Positions 40,678 to 49,927 of a stretch of DNA of 64,000 nucleotides are shown here, one piece after another. Positions within the stretch are counted from its first letter, which is position 1. Each line of letters starts with the position of its first letter. The translations under genes were made by a program, and so were the position numbers. The notes below the pieces were generated by a model that was not told where the DNA came from, made no database searches, and saw only the letters and a program-made list of their open reading frames with translations. Source of the stretch: an uncultured Caulobacter sp. GTDB lineage: Bacteria; Pseudomonadota; Alphaproteobacteria; Caulobacterales; Caulobacteraceae. Location: NCBI RefSeq assembly GCF_937900395.1, contig NZ_CALCDX010000216.1:83475-147474 (forward strand). The letters run 5' to 3'.

Positions 40678-41688
40678 TTATTGCGCTGCAGCAGGAGGTT
40701 GCGCGCCACGGCTCAGCACAACCGTGTCGCCATCTTTCTGCAGGCGAGCGTCGAACACCTGAGCGACGGCGCGGCTGAAGCCGACCGGATCGCTGGCGGC
40801 GAAGAGACCCGTGACGGGTTCGCGGGCCAGGGCGGGGTCACGGATCTCGATCCGGGTGTCGCTGTAGCGCGCGAAGGCCGAGGCGGCCTGGCCAAGGGTC
40901 TCCCCCTCGAACGCCAGCTTGCCGTCGCGCCAGGCCAGGTCGCGGGTCACCGCCTCGGGCGCGATCGGACGAGGCCGCTCGGCGGAGGGGTGGACGGCGT
41001 CGGCAAGGGCCAGCCGGGTGTTGGCGCTGACCACCAACACCTTGCCGGCGCCAAAGAGCGGGGCGGCGGAGACATCGACCCGGCCCTGGCTGACCAGTAG
41101 GTCGACCGGGGCCTTGTCCAACTTGCGGACGCGAAAGCCCGCCTGCGCCGTCCGCAGCTTGCGACCGTCCACCTCGACCACGAACGGCCGCCGCTCGTCG
41201 CGGGCGACCGAGAAATAGGCCTCGCCCTCTAGCAGGGTGACCTCGCGCCGCCCCTCGTCATAGCGGACGCGGATGCGGCTTTCGGTGTTCAGAAGGACGG
41301 TCGACCCGTCCTTCAGCGGCACCAGGCGGATCTCGCCGCGCTCGGTGCTGATCACCGCGCCGGCGGCCGAGCTCACCAAGCCAAAGGCGGCCAAGGAGGC
41401 GGCCGCCACCGCCGCGCCGGAGCCCGTCAGCATCCCGCGGCGCGATAGCCTCGGGCGCCGCGGCTCCGCGAAGGTTTCGGGATCGAAGTCGGGGCCCAGA
41501 GCCTGGGCTGACTCGCTCATCAACGATACGGCGCGCGCGCGCAGCAGCGCGCCCCGGCGGCGGGGATCCCCCCGCAGCCAGGCTTCCAACACCGCGTCCT
41601 CTTCCGGCGAGAGCGGGCCGCGATCCTGCCGCGCCGCCCATTCGGACGCCGCGCGATCAATGTCGCGATGGGTTTCTCGCACGGCCAT
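40678..41688 (-). CDS. fecR: FecR-type anti-sigma factor
   Basis: This 336-residue regulator has a cytoplasmic DUF4880-like part (ASEWAARQDRGPLSPEEDAVLEAWLRGDPRRRGALLRA), a single membrane segment (about 87-108) headed by twin arginines (LSRRGMLTGSG; R83, R84), and a periplasmic FecR domain (TERGEIRLVPLKDGSTVLLNTESRIRVRYDEGRREVTLLEGEAYF). The C-terminal stretch (KLAFEGETLGQAASAFARYSDTRIEI) is the STN-like docking part. It would hold the sigma factor at 41657 until the receptor at 37356 signals ligand. It overlaps the sigma gene by 32 bp. The twin-arginine motif agrees with reports that some FecR proteins use the Tat route. Confidence 0.9.
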   Translation of the reverse strand: MAVRETHRDIDRAASEWAARQDRGPLSPEEDAVLEAWLRGDPRRRGALLRARAVSLMSESAQALGPDFDPETFAEPRRPRLSRRGMLTGSGAAVAAASLAAFGLVSSAAGAVISTERGEIRLVPLKDGSTVLLNTESRIRVRYDEGRREVTLLEGEAYFSVARDERRPFVVEVDGRKLRTAQAGFRVRKLDKAPVDLLVSQGRVDVSAAPLFGAGKVLVVSANTRLALADAVHPSAERPRPIAPEAVTRDLAWRDGKLAFEGETLGQAASAFARYSDTRIEIRDPALAREPVTGLFAASDPVGFSRAVAQVFDARLQKDGDTVVLSRGAQPPAAAQ

Positions 41689-42259
41689 GTCTCGAGGCGT
41701 TCTCCCGGTTCATCGTCTTAGAGGTTTGGGAGCGCTTGCTTCCGCCACGCCCGAACCAATCAATCAAGAAAAGCACGCCGCGCGAGATGTGCGTCTCGAC
41801 GGTGTTCTCCGAAATCCGCATCCGCGCCGCCACCTCGCGCTGGGACAATCCCTGGACGCGGCGCAGCACGAAGGCCTCTTGCGTCTTCAGCGGCATGGCG
41901 GCGATCGCACGCGCCAGTCGCCTCAGCTCGTCCCGATCGATCGTACGCTGCTCGGGCGAGGCTTCGTCGTCCAGCGGGTCCAGGCGCTCGAGGTCGTCGA
42001 CCGCGTGGATCGGCACGATCCGGGCGCGGCGGACATGGCGGGTGATGATCGACCTGGCGACCTGAAACAGATAGGCGCGGGGATGGCGGATGCCGTCGAC
42101 CGACTCCAGCTCCGCCAGGATCGAATAGGCCTCCTGGATGATGTCGTCGGCGTCGATCCCGGGCAAGGCGCCGCGCGACAGCCAGCCCCGCAGCGCCGGC
42201 TCATGCGGCAGGATGTTCCGCAGGAACCACAGTGTCCTATCCCTGTCGGCGCTGCTCAT
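41657..42259 (-). CDS. fecI: FecI-type ECF sigma factor
   Basis: This 200-residue sigma-70 ECF protein shows region 2 (LRGWLSRGALPGIDADDIIQEAYSILAEL...PRAYLFQVARSIITRHVRRARI) and region 4 (AIAAMPLKTQEAFVLRRVQGLSQREVAARMRISENTVETHISRGVLFLIDWF). The DDIIQEAY and NTVETHISRG forms are typical of FecI-like sigmas. It starts the signalling operon (sigma, anti-sigma, receptor, phosphatase). Its direct targets are probably the receptor promoter in the 94-bp gap at 40584-40677 and possibly its own. The basic C-terminal tail after about residue 175 overlaps the fecR start. Confidence 0.92.
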   Translation of the reverse strand: MSSADRDRTLWFLRNILPHEPALRGWLSRGALPGIDADDIIQEAYSILAELESVDGIRHPRAYLFQVARSIITRHVRRARIVPIHAVDDLERLDPLDDEASPEQRTIDRDELRRLARAIAAMPLKTQEAFVLRRVQGLSQREVAARMRISENTVETHISRGVLFLIDWFGRGGSKRSQTSKTMNRENASRHGRARNPSRH

Positions 42260-42337
42260 CCGTCATCCGCTGGCTGACTATTGCGCCAACCCCGGCGCAG
42301 GCCCCTCTCGGTCCGAAAGCCTGCCTAGCCCCCTATT

Positions 42338-42374
42338 GTGACAGTCCGGCTTAGCCAGGACCGGAAATTGTCAC
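42338..42374. promoter_or_regulatory. Imperfect palindrome upstream of the sigma gene
   Basis: GTGACA (42338-42343) and TGTCAC (42369-42374) are outer arms of a longer imperfect inverted repeat that also pairs TCCGG with CCGGA. It lies between the sigma-factor start and the end of the gene at 42379, and could be a terminator of the latter or an operator. Confidence 0.4.
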
Positions 42375-42378
42375 GAGA

Positions 42379-43581
42379 TCACCGCGCGGCCGGGGCGGCG
42401 GTCAGGGCGCGGGCGTCTTCTTCCGTAGCCGGTACAAACGGCTGCTGGGCGTCGTCGGTCCAGCGCATCAGGGTGAGGTCGGCCGTCTGCTTGCCATCGA
42501 TCGCGGCGTTGGCGGAGACATAGAACAGCCCGTGGCCGACAGGCTGGAAGCCGACATCGGCCTTCTGGTTCCAGCCGCGCACGCCGGTGGCGGGATCCTT
42601 CAGGCCGTCGGCCGCGAGCGGGATCAGCGCCCCCTGCTCCCATCCCTTGCCGCCAGGAGCTGGCACGCCCACCAAGTCCGCCGCCGCCGGCCTGGCGCGC
42701 GCGTCAATGGCGAACAGGAGATAGTTGGGGAAGTCCGGCTTGCCGCCCCGATAGACGCCCATGAACCAGCGCTGCTGGGTTTCGTCATAGGCCAGGTTCT
42801 GGACGCCGTAGCGCGTGTTGCCGGTTCGGACGAAATATTTGCCACTCGGCGCCGCGGGGCCGTTGTGGTGCGGCGCCGCCTCGGTCAGGGCGCTGGCGTA
42901 GCGGTCCCAATCGGCGACGGCGTACTGCAGCAGCACCTGATGGTCATTGTCGGTCCGCGACGTGTCCCCGTAGATCCCGTAGGCCACGGTCAGGTAGCGC
43001 GGACCGTCCACGCGACCGAACGCGGGGCCAAACGACACCCCGTCGATGCCCGAACAGCCATAGCGGTGATCGCGCGAGGCGACGCCATCGCCCTTGATCT
43101 TGCCATCGTCGCCGTCGAGCCGTCCGTCCCCGTTCAGGTCGGCGGAATAATCCTTCACGACCTCTGGAAGATAGACGGTGCGGAAGATTTCGCTCTGGCT
43201 CGCCTCGACGCCGACCTTATTCAGGCGAGCCACGTCGATGACCGCGATGTAGAACGCCCTGTCCTTCTTGTATTCCAGCGACCCATAGACCTTGCCATCG
43301 GCTGGATTGAAATCCAGGTCGCCCAGGTGCCCGGTCCAGCCGACCAGGGTCCCGATCAGCTTCCCGTCGAAGTCGTACTTCGCGAGCAGGTTCGTGAACG
43401 AGTAATAGACGTAGCCGCCTTTCACATCGACCGCGACGCCCTGCACGTGCCCAGACGCCCAGGTCCCACCGTTCTGGGTCAGAGGCAGGCGAACCAGCCC
43501 GTCGGACGCCGCCGCCGCCGAGGAGGCCAGGCCCAAGACCGCCGCCGAAATGGCGGTGGCGAGACAAAGACGACTGAACAT
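42379..43581 (-). CDS. Secreted protein with EF-hand loop, possibly a beta-propeller
   Basis: This 400-residue protein has a signal peptide (to ...SSAAAAS). The repeated short strands (GVAVDVKGGYVYYSF, AKYDFDGKLIGTL, LGDLDFNPADGKVYGSL) suggest a beta-propeller. A calcium-binding EF-hand or dockerin-like loop is clear at 148-159 (DLNGDGRLDGDD, acidic at positions 1, 3, 5, 9 and 12). The C-terminal part has WFMGVYRGGKPDFPNYLLFAIDA and GHGLFYVSANAAIDGKQTADLTLMRW. I do not recognise an enzyme family; phytase-like propellers are one possibility given the PhoD locus, but no phytase motif is visible. It lies upstream of the sigma gene on the same strand, separated by 119 bp. Confidence 0.65.
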   Translation of the reverse strand: MFSRLCLATAISAAVLGLASSAAAASDGLVRLPLTQNGGTWASGHVQGVAVDVKGGYVYYSFTNLLAKYDFDGKLIGTLVGWTGHLGDLDFNPADGKVYGSLEYKKDRAFYIAVIDVARLNKVGVEASQSEIFRTVYLPEVVKDYSADLNGDGRLDGDDGKIKGDGVASRDHRYGCSGIDGVSFGPAFGRVDGPRYLTVAYGIYGDTSRTDNDHQVLLQYAVADWDRYASALTEAAPHHNGPAAPSGKYFVRTGNTRYGVQNLAYDETQQRWFMGVYRGGKPDFPNYLLFAIDARARPAAADLVGVPAPGGKGWEQGALIPLAADGLKDPATGVRGWNQKADVGFQPVGHGLFYVSANAAIDGKQTADLTLMRWTDDAQQPFVPATEEDARALTAAPAAR

Positions 43582-43589
43582 GACTGAAA

Positions 43590-43613
43590 TCCCGGCTTAA
43601 GTCAGGGCCGGGA
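43590..43613. promoter_or_regulatory. Inverted repeat before the EF-hand protein gene
   Basis: 7-bp arms TCCCGGC and GCCGGGA flank a 10-base spacer, immediately upstream of the minus-strand start at 43581. This is a possible operator; no matching regulator was identified. Confidence 0.35.
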
Positions 43614-43733
43614 CTAGAAGGCGTTGACGACGGATGCGTGACAGCGTGATCACGCGGCGCCAATCATGATGTCGAACAGCTGGCCCGCGGTTCGATCGGC
43701 GCGTCCGCGAGCCGTCAAGATGACGAAGGCCGC

Positions 43734-45272
43734 CTAACTTCCCGACGACCAGCCGGCCCGCCGCACGACCTGCCCCGGCCGCGCGCGCGTTGTGGCCCCC
43801 TTATCGAAGACGACGACGCCGTTGACCCAGACCTTGCTGACGCCGGTCGCCACGGCGTTGGGATGGTCCAGATCCGAACGGTCGGCGATACGCGCGGGAT
43901 CGAACAGCACGAGATCGGCATAAAAGCCCGGCGCGATCGCGCCCCTTTCGGCCAAGCCGAGCTGGGCGGCCGTCTGCGCCGACATCTTGTGGACGGCCTC
44001 TTCCAGGGTCAGCAGATGCTTTTCCCGGACGTAGACCCGCAGGACCTTGGCGAAGGACCCGAACCCCCGCGGGTGAAGGCCGTGGGTCATGCCGTCGGAG
44101 CAGATTACTGCGTACTTCCAGGCGACGAAGGCGGCGATGTCAGACTCGGCCATCGCCGAGCCGATCACCGCGTCCACCCGCTCGATGTCTGGATGGGCCG
44201 CGCCATAGGCCTCCGACTGCCGGGTCAGCGCCAGATAGGTCTCGACCGGATCGGCGCGCCGCTCGGCCGCGATCTGGGCGATGGTCTTGCCGACCAGCGA
44301 GGGATCCGGCGCGAACACCGCGATCCTTAGCCCCTCGGGCGTGGTCAGTTTGGACAGGGCGAACCGCGCGGCGGCGCGATCTTCGAAGTTTCGCTCCGGC
44401 AGCAGCACCGAAAGATTGCTCTGCCAAAAACTGTACGGATAGACGTCGGCCGTGATGTCCACGCCCTGGGCGCGCGCGGCGTCCAGCTTGGCCAGGATCT
44501 TCGGCGCCTCGCCCCAGCGATCGACGATGCCGATCTTCAGGTGCGAGATCTGAACGGGCAACTTCGCTTCGCGGCCGATCTTGATGATCTCATCGATCGC
44601 CGCGTCCAGCTTCACGTCCTCGCTGCGCAGGTGGCTGATATAGCGTCCGCCGCCAGCCGCCGCCGTCTTGGCCAGGGCGATCACCTCATCGGGCGTCCCG
44701 TAGATGCCAGGGTCGTACTCAAGCCCCGTCGAAAGGCCCAGCGATCCCGCGCGGAGATCCTCGGACAGCTCGGCGCTCATATGCGCGATCTCCGCCTGTG
44801 TGGCCGGACGCTTGTAGTCCTGCCCCATGGCGCGGGCGCGCAAGCTGCCATGACCCGTATAGGAGGCGACGTTGACGGCGAGAGGCGAGCGAGCCAGCTG
44901 ATCGAAATAGGTCCTGATCGGCAGGGCGGACTCGCCGTCCTGTCCCACCACGATGGTGGTCACGCCCTGGGCGGCCAGCATCGCCATGTCCGGCGTCTTC
45001 TCGGCCTGCCGATCGTGGTGGCTGTGGGCATCGATGAAGCCTGGCGCCAGGGTCAAACCCTTGGCGTCGACGATGACCTCGCCGGGTGCAGGTTTCAGCG
45101 CGCCGACGGCGACGATGCGATCCTTGTCGATCCGCACGTTGACAGCGCGGGCCGGCGCGCCGGAGCCATCTACCACCTTGGCGTGGACGATCAACGTCGA
45201 GGCCAGGGCGCTGGAGCCCAGCAGGCAAGCGAAGGTCGCGCCCATGGCCGACCGGAACAGATGAAGTCTCAT
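43734..45272 (-). CDS. Exported N-acyl-D-amino-acid deacylase (D-aminoacylase family)
   Basis: This 512-residue amidohydrolase has a signal peptide (to ...GSSALAS), the N-terminal composite beta-domain (LIVHAKVVDGSGAPARAVNVRIDKDRIVAVG), metal motif GFIDAHSHHDRQ, later histidines in ISHLRSE and QISHLK, the catalytic Asp region (VICSDGMTHGLHPRGFGSF) and the closing GAIAPGFYADLVLFDPARIAD. The family removes acyl groups from N-acyl-D-amino acids, or cleaves D-amino-acid-containing dipeptides. It is divergent from an AsnC-type regulator (45439) and close to the dgcA/dgcN pair, so it likely supplies free D-amino acids, perhaps D-glutamate. Export to the periplasm is a notable difference from classical cytosolic members. 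Confidence 0.86.
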   Translation of the reverse strand: MRLHLFRSAMGATFACLLGSSALASTLIVHAKVVDGSGAPARAVNVRIDKDRIVAVGALKPAPGEVIVDAKGLTLAPGFIDAHSHHDRQAEKTPDMAMLAAQGVTTIVVGQDGESALPIRTYFDQLARSPLAVNVASYTGHGSLRARAMGQDYKRPATQAEIAHMSAELSEDLRAGSLGLSTGLEYDPGIYGTPDEVIALAKTAAAGGGRYISHLRSEDVKLDAAIDEIIKIGREAKLPVQISHLKIGIVDRWGEAPKILAKLDAARAQGVDITADVYPYSFWQSNLSVLLPERNFEDRAAARFALSKLTTPEGLRIAVFAPDPSLVGKTIAQIAAERRADPVETYLALTRQSEAYGAAHPDIERVDAVIGSAMAESDIAAFVAWKYAVICSDGMTHGLHPRGFGSFAKVLRVYVREKHLLTLEEAVHKMSAQTAAQLGLAERGAIAPGFYADLVLFDPARIADRSDLDHPNAVATGVSKVWVNGVVVFDKGATTRARPGQVVRRAGWSSGS

Positions 45273-45438
45273 ACGCCCACGCCCTGTTGCATCCGGTGAA
45301 GTCTAGCGCGGGCTGGCAAGCGTTTCCGCTGTTTCACGGGCTCTTGGCGCGAGGAGCCTTCCCGCGATCCGCCGCAGGCGCTTACCTTTCCCGCCGCCGT
45401 TGCGCTAAGCGTGACGCGACGACCAGCAAGGACGGCCC

Positions 45439-45948
45439 ATGACGGACCCGCGCAAGGACCTCGACCGCATCGACCTCAAGATTTTGGCGCTGCTGCAGCG
45501 CCAAGGACGCGTAACCAAGGCGGCGATGGGCGAATTGGTCGGGCTGTCGGCCTCGCGCTGCTGGGAGCGGATGAAACGGCTCGAGAAGTCCAAGATCATT
45601 CGCGGCTATCACGCCGAGGTCGACCTGGGGCGGCTGGCCAAGCTCTCGACCTTCGTCGTGCAAATCAAGCTGACGGACTACTCCTACGCCAAGGCCAAGG
45701 TGTTCGAGGCCGGCATCGCCGACCTGCCGAACGTGATCGGCTGCCAGGCCGTGCTGGGCGGCGTCGACTATCTGATCACGGTGGCCGCCTTCGGCATCGA
45801 ACACTATCAGACCATCATGGAGCACATGCTGGACACTCTGAACGTCTCGTTCGACTACGTGACCCTGCCTGTGACCAAGAAACTGAAGGGCGAGGCGAAC
45901 CTGGACCTGGCCGCCCTGCTGGCGACCGGCCAGGATCTCGACACCTGA
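45439..45948 (+). CDS. Lrp/AsnC-family regulator
   Basis: This 169-residue regulator has the AsnC-type helix-turn-helix (LDRIDLKILALLQRQGRVTKAAMGELVGLSASRCWERMKRLEKSKIIRGYHAEVDL) followed by a RAM ligand-binding domain (TFVVQIKLTDYSYAKAKVFEAGIADLPNVIGCQAVLGGVDYLITVAAFG). It resembles BkdR/Lrp-like members that respond to amino acids. It is divergent from the exported D-aminoacylase, with 166 bp between them, and convergent with dgcA, 3 bp apart. It probably controls the deacylase and itself. It is the first of three Lrp-related proteins within 3.5 kb. Confidence 0.9.
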   Translation: MTDPRKDLDRIDLKILALLQRQGRVTKAAMGELVGLSASRCWERMKRLEKSKIIRGYHAEVDLGRLAKLSTFVVQIKLTDYSYAKAKVFEAGIADLPNVIGCQAVLGGVDYLITVAAFGIEHYQTIMEHMLDTLNVSFDYVTLPVTKKLKGEANLDLAALLATGQDLDT

Positions 45949-45951
45949 CGC

Positions 45952-46938
45952 CTAGCCCCAGAGCTCCGGCCCGTTGGGTCTCAACCAGCCGTCCTGGTAG
46001 CCGAAGCCGCCATCGACATCGCGGACGAGCTGCATCGGACAATCCAGATCGATGATCTCGCAGCTCTGCGCCAACAGCAGAGCCGGAGCGATGCCGAGCG
46101 ACGTCCCTTCCATACAGCCGACCATCAGCCGCAGGCCGGCATGGCGCGCCGCGGCGGCGACCGCCAGCGCTTCGGTCAGCCCCCCGGCCTTGTCCAGCTT
46201 GATGTTGCAGAAGGCGTAGCGGCCCAGGATCTTGTCGAGGTCCGCGCGATCGTCGAACGACTCGTCGGCGCAAAGCGGCACGGCGCCGCGATACTCGAAA
46301 AGTTCGTCATCCCGGCCCACCGGCAGCGGTTGCTCCAGGAGCTCCACGCCCAATTGAGCCATGCGCGGCGCGCGGTCATTGAGCTGCGCGAGCGTCCAGC
46401 CCTGGTTGGCGTCGGCGATCAGGCGGGCCGATGGCGCAGCCGCGCGAATGGCCTCGAGACGCGCCATGTCGTCCGCGTCGCCCAGCTTGACCTTCAGCGC
46501 GCCGTAGCGGCTCGCCCAGCGGGCGGCCTTGGCCCCCATCGCGGCCGGCGTGTCCATCCCCAGGGTGACAAAGGTCTCGACGGGCGTCAGCGGCGCCAGG
46601 CCCGCCTGGACGACGGCGGGGACGCCCGAGCGCTTGGCGTCCAGATCCCAGAGGGCGCAATCGACGGCGTTGCGGGCGCCCCCCGCCGGCAAGAGCGCTT
46701 GCAAACGCCCGCGGTCCAGCGCTTCGCCCCGCTCCAGCCGCTCGGCCAGATCCTGCAGCTGCAGAAGCATCCGGTCAGGTATGTCGCCGCGGTAATCGAC
46801 GCCCGCGGCCTCGCCGCGCCCCACAGCGCCTCCCGCCTCGATCTCGACCTCGACGACGACGGCCTCGGTATAGGCTTTCCGCGCGATGACGAAGGGTTCG
46901 GTCAGGGCGTGGACCCGCGACCGCGCGGTCAGCCGCAT
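45952..46938 (-). CDS. dgcA: N-acetyl-D-glutamate racemase / dipeptide epimerase (enolase superfamily)
   Basis: This 328-residue enzyme has the muconate-lactonizing subgroup plan: capping domain with GRGEAAGVDYRGD, barrel with the KxK pair in LKVKLG (K149, K151), metal ligands D176 (DANQGW), E202 (LLEQPLP) and D225 (CADES), and the second lysine pair in NIKLDKAGG (K247, K250). These mark dipeptide epimerases of the L-Ala-D/L-Glu type. Directly downstream of dgcN it matches DgcA, which interconverts N-acetyl-D- and L-glutamate in the DgcN-DgcA D-glutamate catabolic route. The start shares one base with the dgcN stop. The product is cytoplasmic and the last gene of the operon. Confidence 0.85.
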   Translation of the reverse strand: MRLTARSRVHALTEPFVIARKAYTEAVVVEVEIEAGGAVGRGEAAGVDYRGDIPDRMLLQLQDLAERLERGEALDRGRLQALLPAGGARNAVDCALWDLDAKRSGVPAVVQAGLAPLTPVETFVTLGMDTPAAMGAKAARWASRYGALKVKLGDADDMARLEAIRAAAPSARLIADANQGWTLAQLNDRAPRMAQLGVELLEQPLPVGRDDELFEYRGAVPLCADESFDDRADLDKILGRYAFCNIKLDKAGGLTEALAVAAAARHAGLRLMVGCMEGTSLGIAPALLLAQSCEIIDLDCPMQLVRDVDGGFGYQDGWLRPNGPELWG

Positions 46939-47963
46939 CAGGCCGCGCCTCGGCGCACGCTATCCTCGACAAGACCATCGACGATGGCCGCAACGCCCGT
47001 GCGCACCGGATCGCAGCACGGAACGCCCAGCTCAGCCTTAACATCGCGCAGATAGGCCGCGGCGTCCTCGACGGAGAGCCGCGAGGTGTTCACACAGACC
47101 CCGGCGAGGCGCACGGCGGGATTGGTCAGCCTCGCCAGCCGCAGATTCAGCTCCGCCGCCTCGGCCAGGCTGGGCGTCGGGAAGGTTTCCAGCCCGTCGA
47201 TCGCCGTACGCAACGCATCGTGGCAGAGCACCAGCGCGTCAGGCTGGCTGCCGTGCAGCAGGCCCAGCGTGACGCCGGCGTAGGCGGGATGGAACAACGA
47301 GCCCTGCCCCTCGATGACGTCCCAGTGGTTGGGCGCCGCCGCCGGACTTAGCGCCTCGGCCGCCCCGGCCACGAAATCCGAAACGATCGCGTCGATCGGC
47401 GCTCCCGAGCCGGCGATGAAGATGCCGGTCTGGCCGGTGGCGCGGAAGTCGGCGTCGACGTCCCGCGCCTTCAGCTCCTTGGTGAGGGCCAGCGCCGCAT
47501 ACATCTTGCCGACGGCGCAATCGGTGCCGACGGTGAGCAGGCGCCGACCGCTACGCTTGGCGCCCTCGCCGACCACGATAAAGCGGGGATCAGCCTCCCG
47601 CGCCTCGAACAGCCGACGCCCCAGGCGCTCGGCCGTCTCCCGAACACGCGGCAGGCTAGCGAGACGAGTATGCAGCCCTGAAACCAGGTCCAGGCCCGCT
47701 TCCAGAGCCTCGATCAGCACGGCTTCCCAGTGCGGCGGAATGAAGCCGCCGGCATTGGCCACGCCGATCAGCAAGGAGCGCGCGCCGGCGGCCTTCGCCG
47801 CGCTGGGGCTCATGTCAGGCAGGCCCAGATCGACCTCGCCGCCGGGCAAGCGCAGTTGGCCGACACAGGCGTCAGGACGCCAATAGGCCACGCCCAAGGC
47901 GGTCTTGGCGCTGACGCGATCGACGTCGGCGAGGAACATCAGGCAGGGGTAGGGAATATCCAC
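46938..47963 (-). CDS. dgcN: DUF1611-family D-glutamate N-acetyltransferase
   Basis: This 341-residue protein belongs to the DUF1611 family. An N-terminal Rossmann-like domain (to about 125, with LLIGVANAGGFIPPHW and DLVSGLHTRL) is followed by a P-loop-like domain with GTDCAVGKMYAALALT (146-161), ATGQTGIFIAGSGAPIDAIVSDFVAGAAE and VIEGQGSLFHPAYAGVTLGLLHGSQPD. With dgcA next to it this is DgcN, described as acetylating D-glutamate in marine and other proteobacteria. The family's nucleotide-binding motif is odd for an acetyltransferase, so the cosubstrate is worth testing. It follows the stand-alone RAM gene by 28 bp, in the same operon. Confidence 0.85.
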   Translation of the reverse strand: MDIPYPCLMFLADVDRVSAKTALGVAYWRPDACVGQLRLPGGEVDLGLPDMSPSAAKAAGARSLLIGVANAGGFIPPHWEAVLIEALEAGLDLVSGLHTRLASLPRVRETAERLGRRLFEAREADPRFIVVGEGAKRSGRRLLTVGTDCAVGKMYAALALTKELKARDVDADFRATGQTGIFIAGSGAPIDAIVSDFVAGAAEALSPAAAPNHWDVIEGQGSLFHPAYAGVTLGLLHGSQPDALVLCHDALRTAIDGLETFPTPSLAEAAELNLRLARLTNPAVRLAGVCVNTSRLSVEDAAAYLRDVKAELGVPCCDPVRTGVAAIVDGLVEDSVRRGAA

Positions 47964-47991
47964 GACGGCGTCTCTTTCTGGCGAAAGGGCT

Positions 47992-48321
47992 TCAGGCGGC
48001 GAAGGATCGGGCGTCGGCCCGGACCGGAGACAGGATGCGAGAGGTCATGGCCGCGCTGACACCGCGCAGGCGGGTGATCTTGGCAACCAAAGCGTCCAGC
48101 GCCTCGGCCTGCGAGGCTTCGACCACCGCCACCAGATCATAGTCGCCCGAAATCTGGTGCAGCGCGGTCAGCCCGGCGAGGTCCGCCAAGTCGCGCTCGA
48201 CGCTGTCCATGTCCCGACGCGCCAATCGGAGCATGACATGGGCGCGATGCGGAGCCGCGCGTCCCGAGTCTGCCGCGACGCCCAGGAAGCCCGGCCCGGT
48301 ATGGATCTGCTCAAGCTGCAC
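47992..48321 (-). CDS. Stand-alone Lrp ligand-binding (RAM) domain protein without DNA-binding domain
   Basis: This 109-residue protein is made of an Lrp/AsnC RAM domain only (AHVMLRLARRDMDSVERDLADLAGLTALHQISGDYDLVAVVEAS...). It lacks a helix-turn-helix, and no remnant of one is seen in the 102 bp upstream. ATG 48321 has GGAGAG at good spacing, so it looks like a true small gene and not a truncated one. It resembles the C-terminal half of the full-length Lrp protein encoded next door (GLSALHAISGEYDLIAVVEAE), suggesting a partial duplication. It could sense the amino acid and tune the full-length regulator by mixed oligomers. It is cotranscribed with dgcN and dgcA. Confidence 0.82.
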   Translation of the reverse strand: MQLEQIHTGPGFLGVAADSGRAAPHRAHVMLRLARRDMDSVERDLADLAGLTALHQISGDYDLVAVVEASQAEALDALVAKITRLRGVSAAMTSRILSPVRADARSFAA

Positions 48322-48423
48322 GGCGTCTCTCCGCTGAACCCGGGCAAGAGGTTATGTCGGAGCGGACCGTAAAAACGGCCGAGTTGGGCGGCGCCAGCGA
48401 GAGAAAAGCTCGGCAAAAGGCCC

Positions 48424-48873
48424 TTAGCGCAGAACCTTCGTCGCCAGCAGGATCGATGACGTCGTCCGCTCGATCCCCTCCAGTTCGCCGATGGCGTCGA
48501 TCAGGGCGTTGAGTTCGCCGACGGTCTCGGCCTCCACGACCGCGATCAGGTCGTATTCGCCGCTGATTGCGTGCAACGCCGAAAGCCCGGGCATCCGAGC
48601 CAAGGCCTCCTCGATCGCCTTCGCGTGTTTCAGCAAGGCCTTGATCATCACCTGGGCGCGGATCAGCCGCCGATCGTAGGCCTCACCCAACCTGACGGTA
48701 TAGCCGCCGATCACCCCCTCCTCCTCCAGCCGGCTGAGGCGAGCGTAGACATTGGCGCGGGACAGCCCGAGATCGCTGGCCAGCTTGGTCACCGGCTGTC
48801 GGGAGTCCTCCCTCAGCAGGGCCAGCAGGCGCCGGTCCAGGTCGTTCAGTCCTCGGTCATCCGATTTCGTCAC
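48424..48873 (-). CDS. Lrp/AsnC-family regulator of the D-glutamate/isopeptide operon
   Basis: This 149-residue protein has an AsnC helix-turn-helix (LNDLDRRLLALLREDSRQPVTKLASDLGLSRANVYARLSRLEEEGVIGGYTVRL) and a RAM domain (AQVMIKALLKHAKAIEEALARMPGLSALHAISGEYDLIAVVEAETVGEL). It lies inside the operon, 27 bp after the isoaspartyl peptidase gene and 102 bp before the RAM-only gene. It likely senses glutamate, aspartate or a D-amino acid and controls the divergent promoters near 51.1 kb, where three phased repeats occur. Confidence 0.9.
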   Translation of the reverse strand: MTKSDDRGLNDLDRRLLALLREDSRQPVTKLASDLGLSRANVYARLSRLEEEGVIGGYTVRLGEAYDRRLIRAQVMIKALLKHAKAIEEALARMPGLSALHAISGEYDLIAVVEAETVGELNALIDAIGELEGIERTTSSILLATKVLR

Positions 48874-48900
48874 GCCCGCTCCCCCAGTTGGCGATTCAGA

Positions 48901-49920
<1,020 letters not shown>

Positions 49921-49927
49921 CTTGATC

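Noticed and set aside
36774..40778. Open frame of 1334 codons opposite the STN receptor and phoD
   Set aside because: Same reason: low-complexity composition, no ribosome site, and the opposite strand has clear receptor, anti-sigma and phosphatase motifs.
47992..48423. RAM-only Lrp gene as a truncated pseudogene
   Set aside because: It has its own ATG with GGAGAG, an intact domain and no helix-turn-helix remnant upstream, so a real small gene is more likely.
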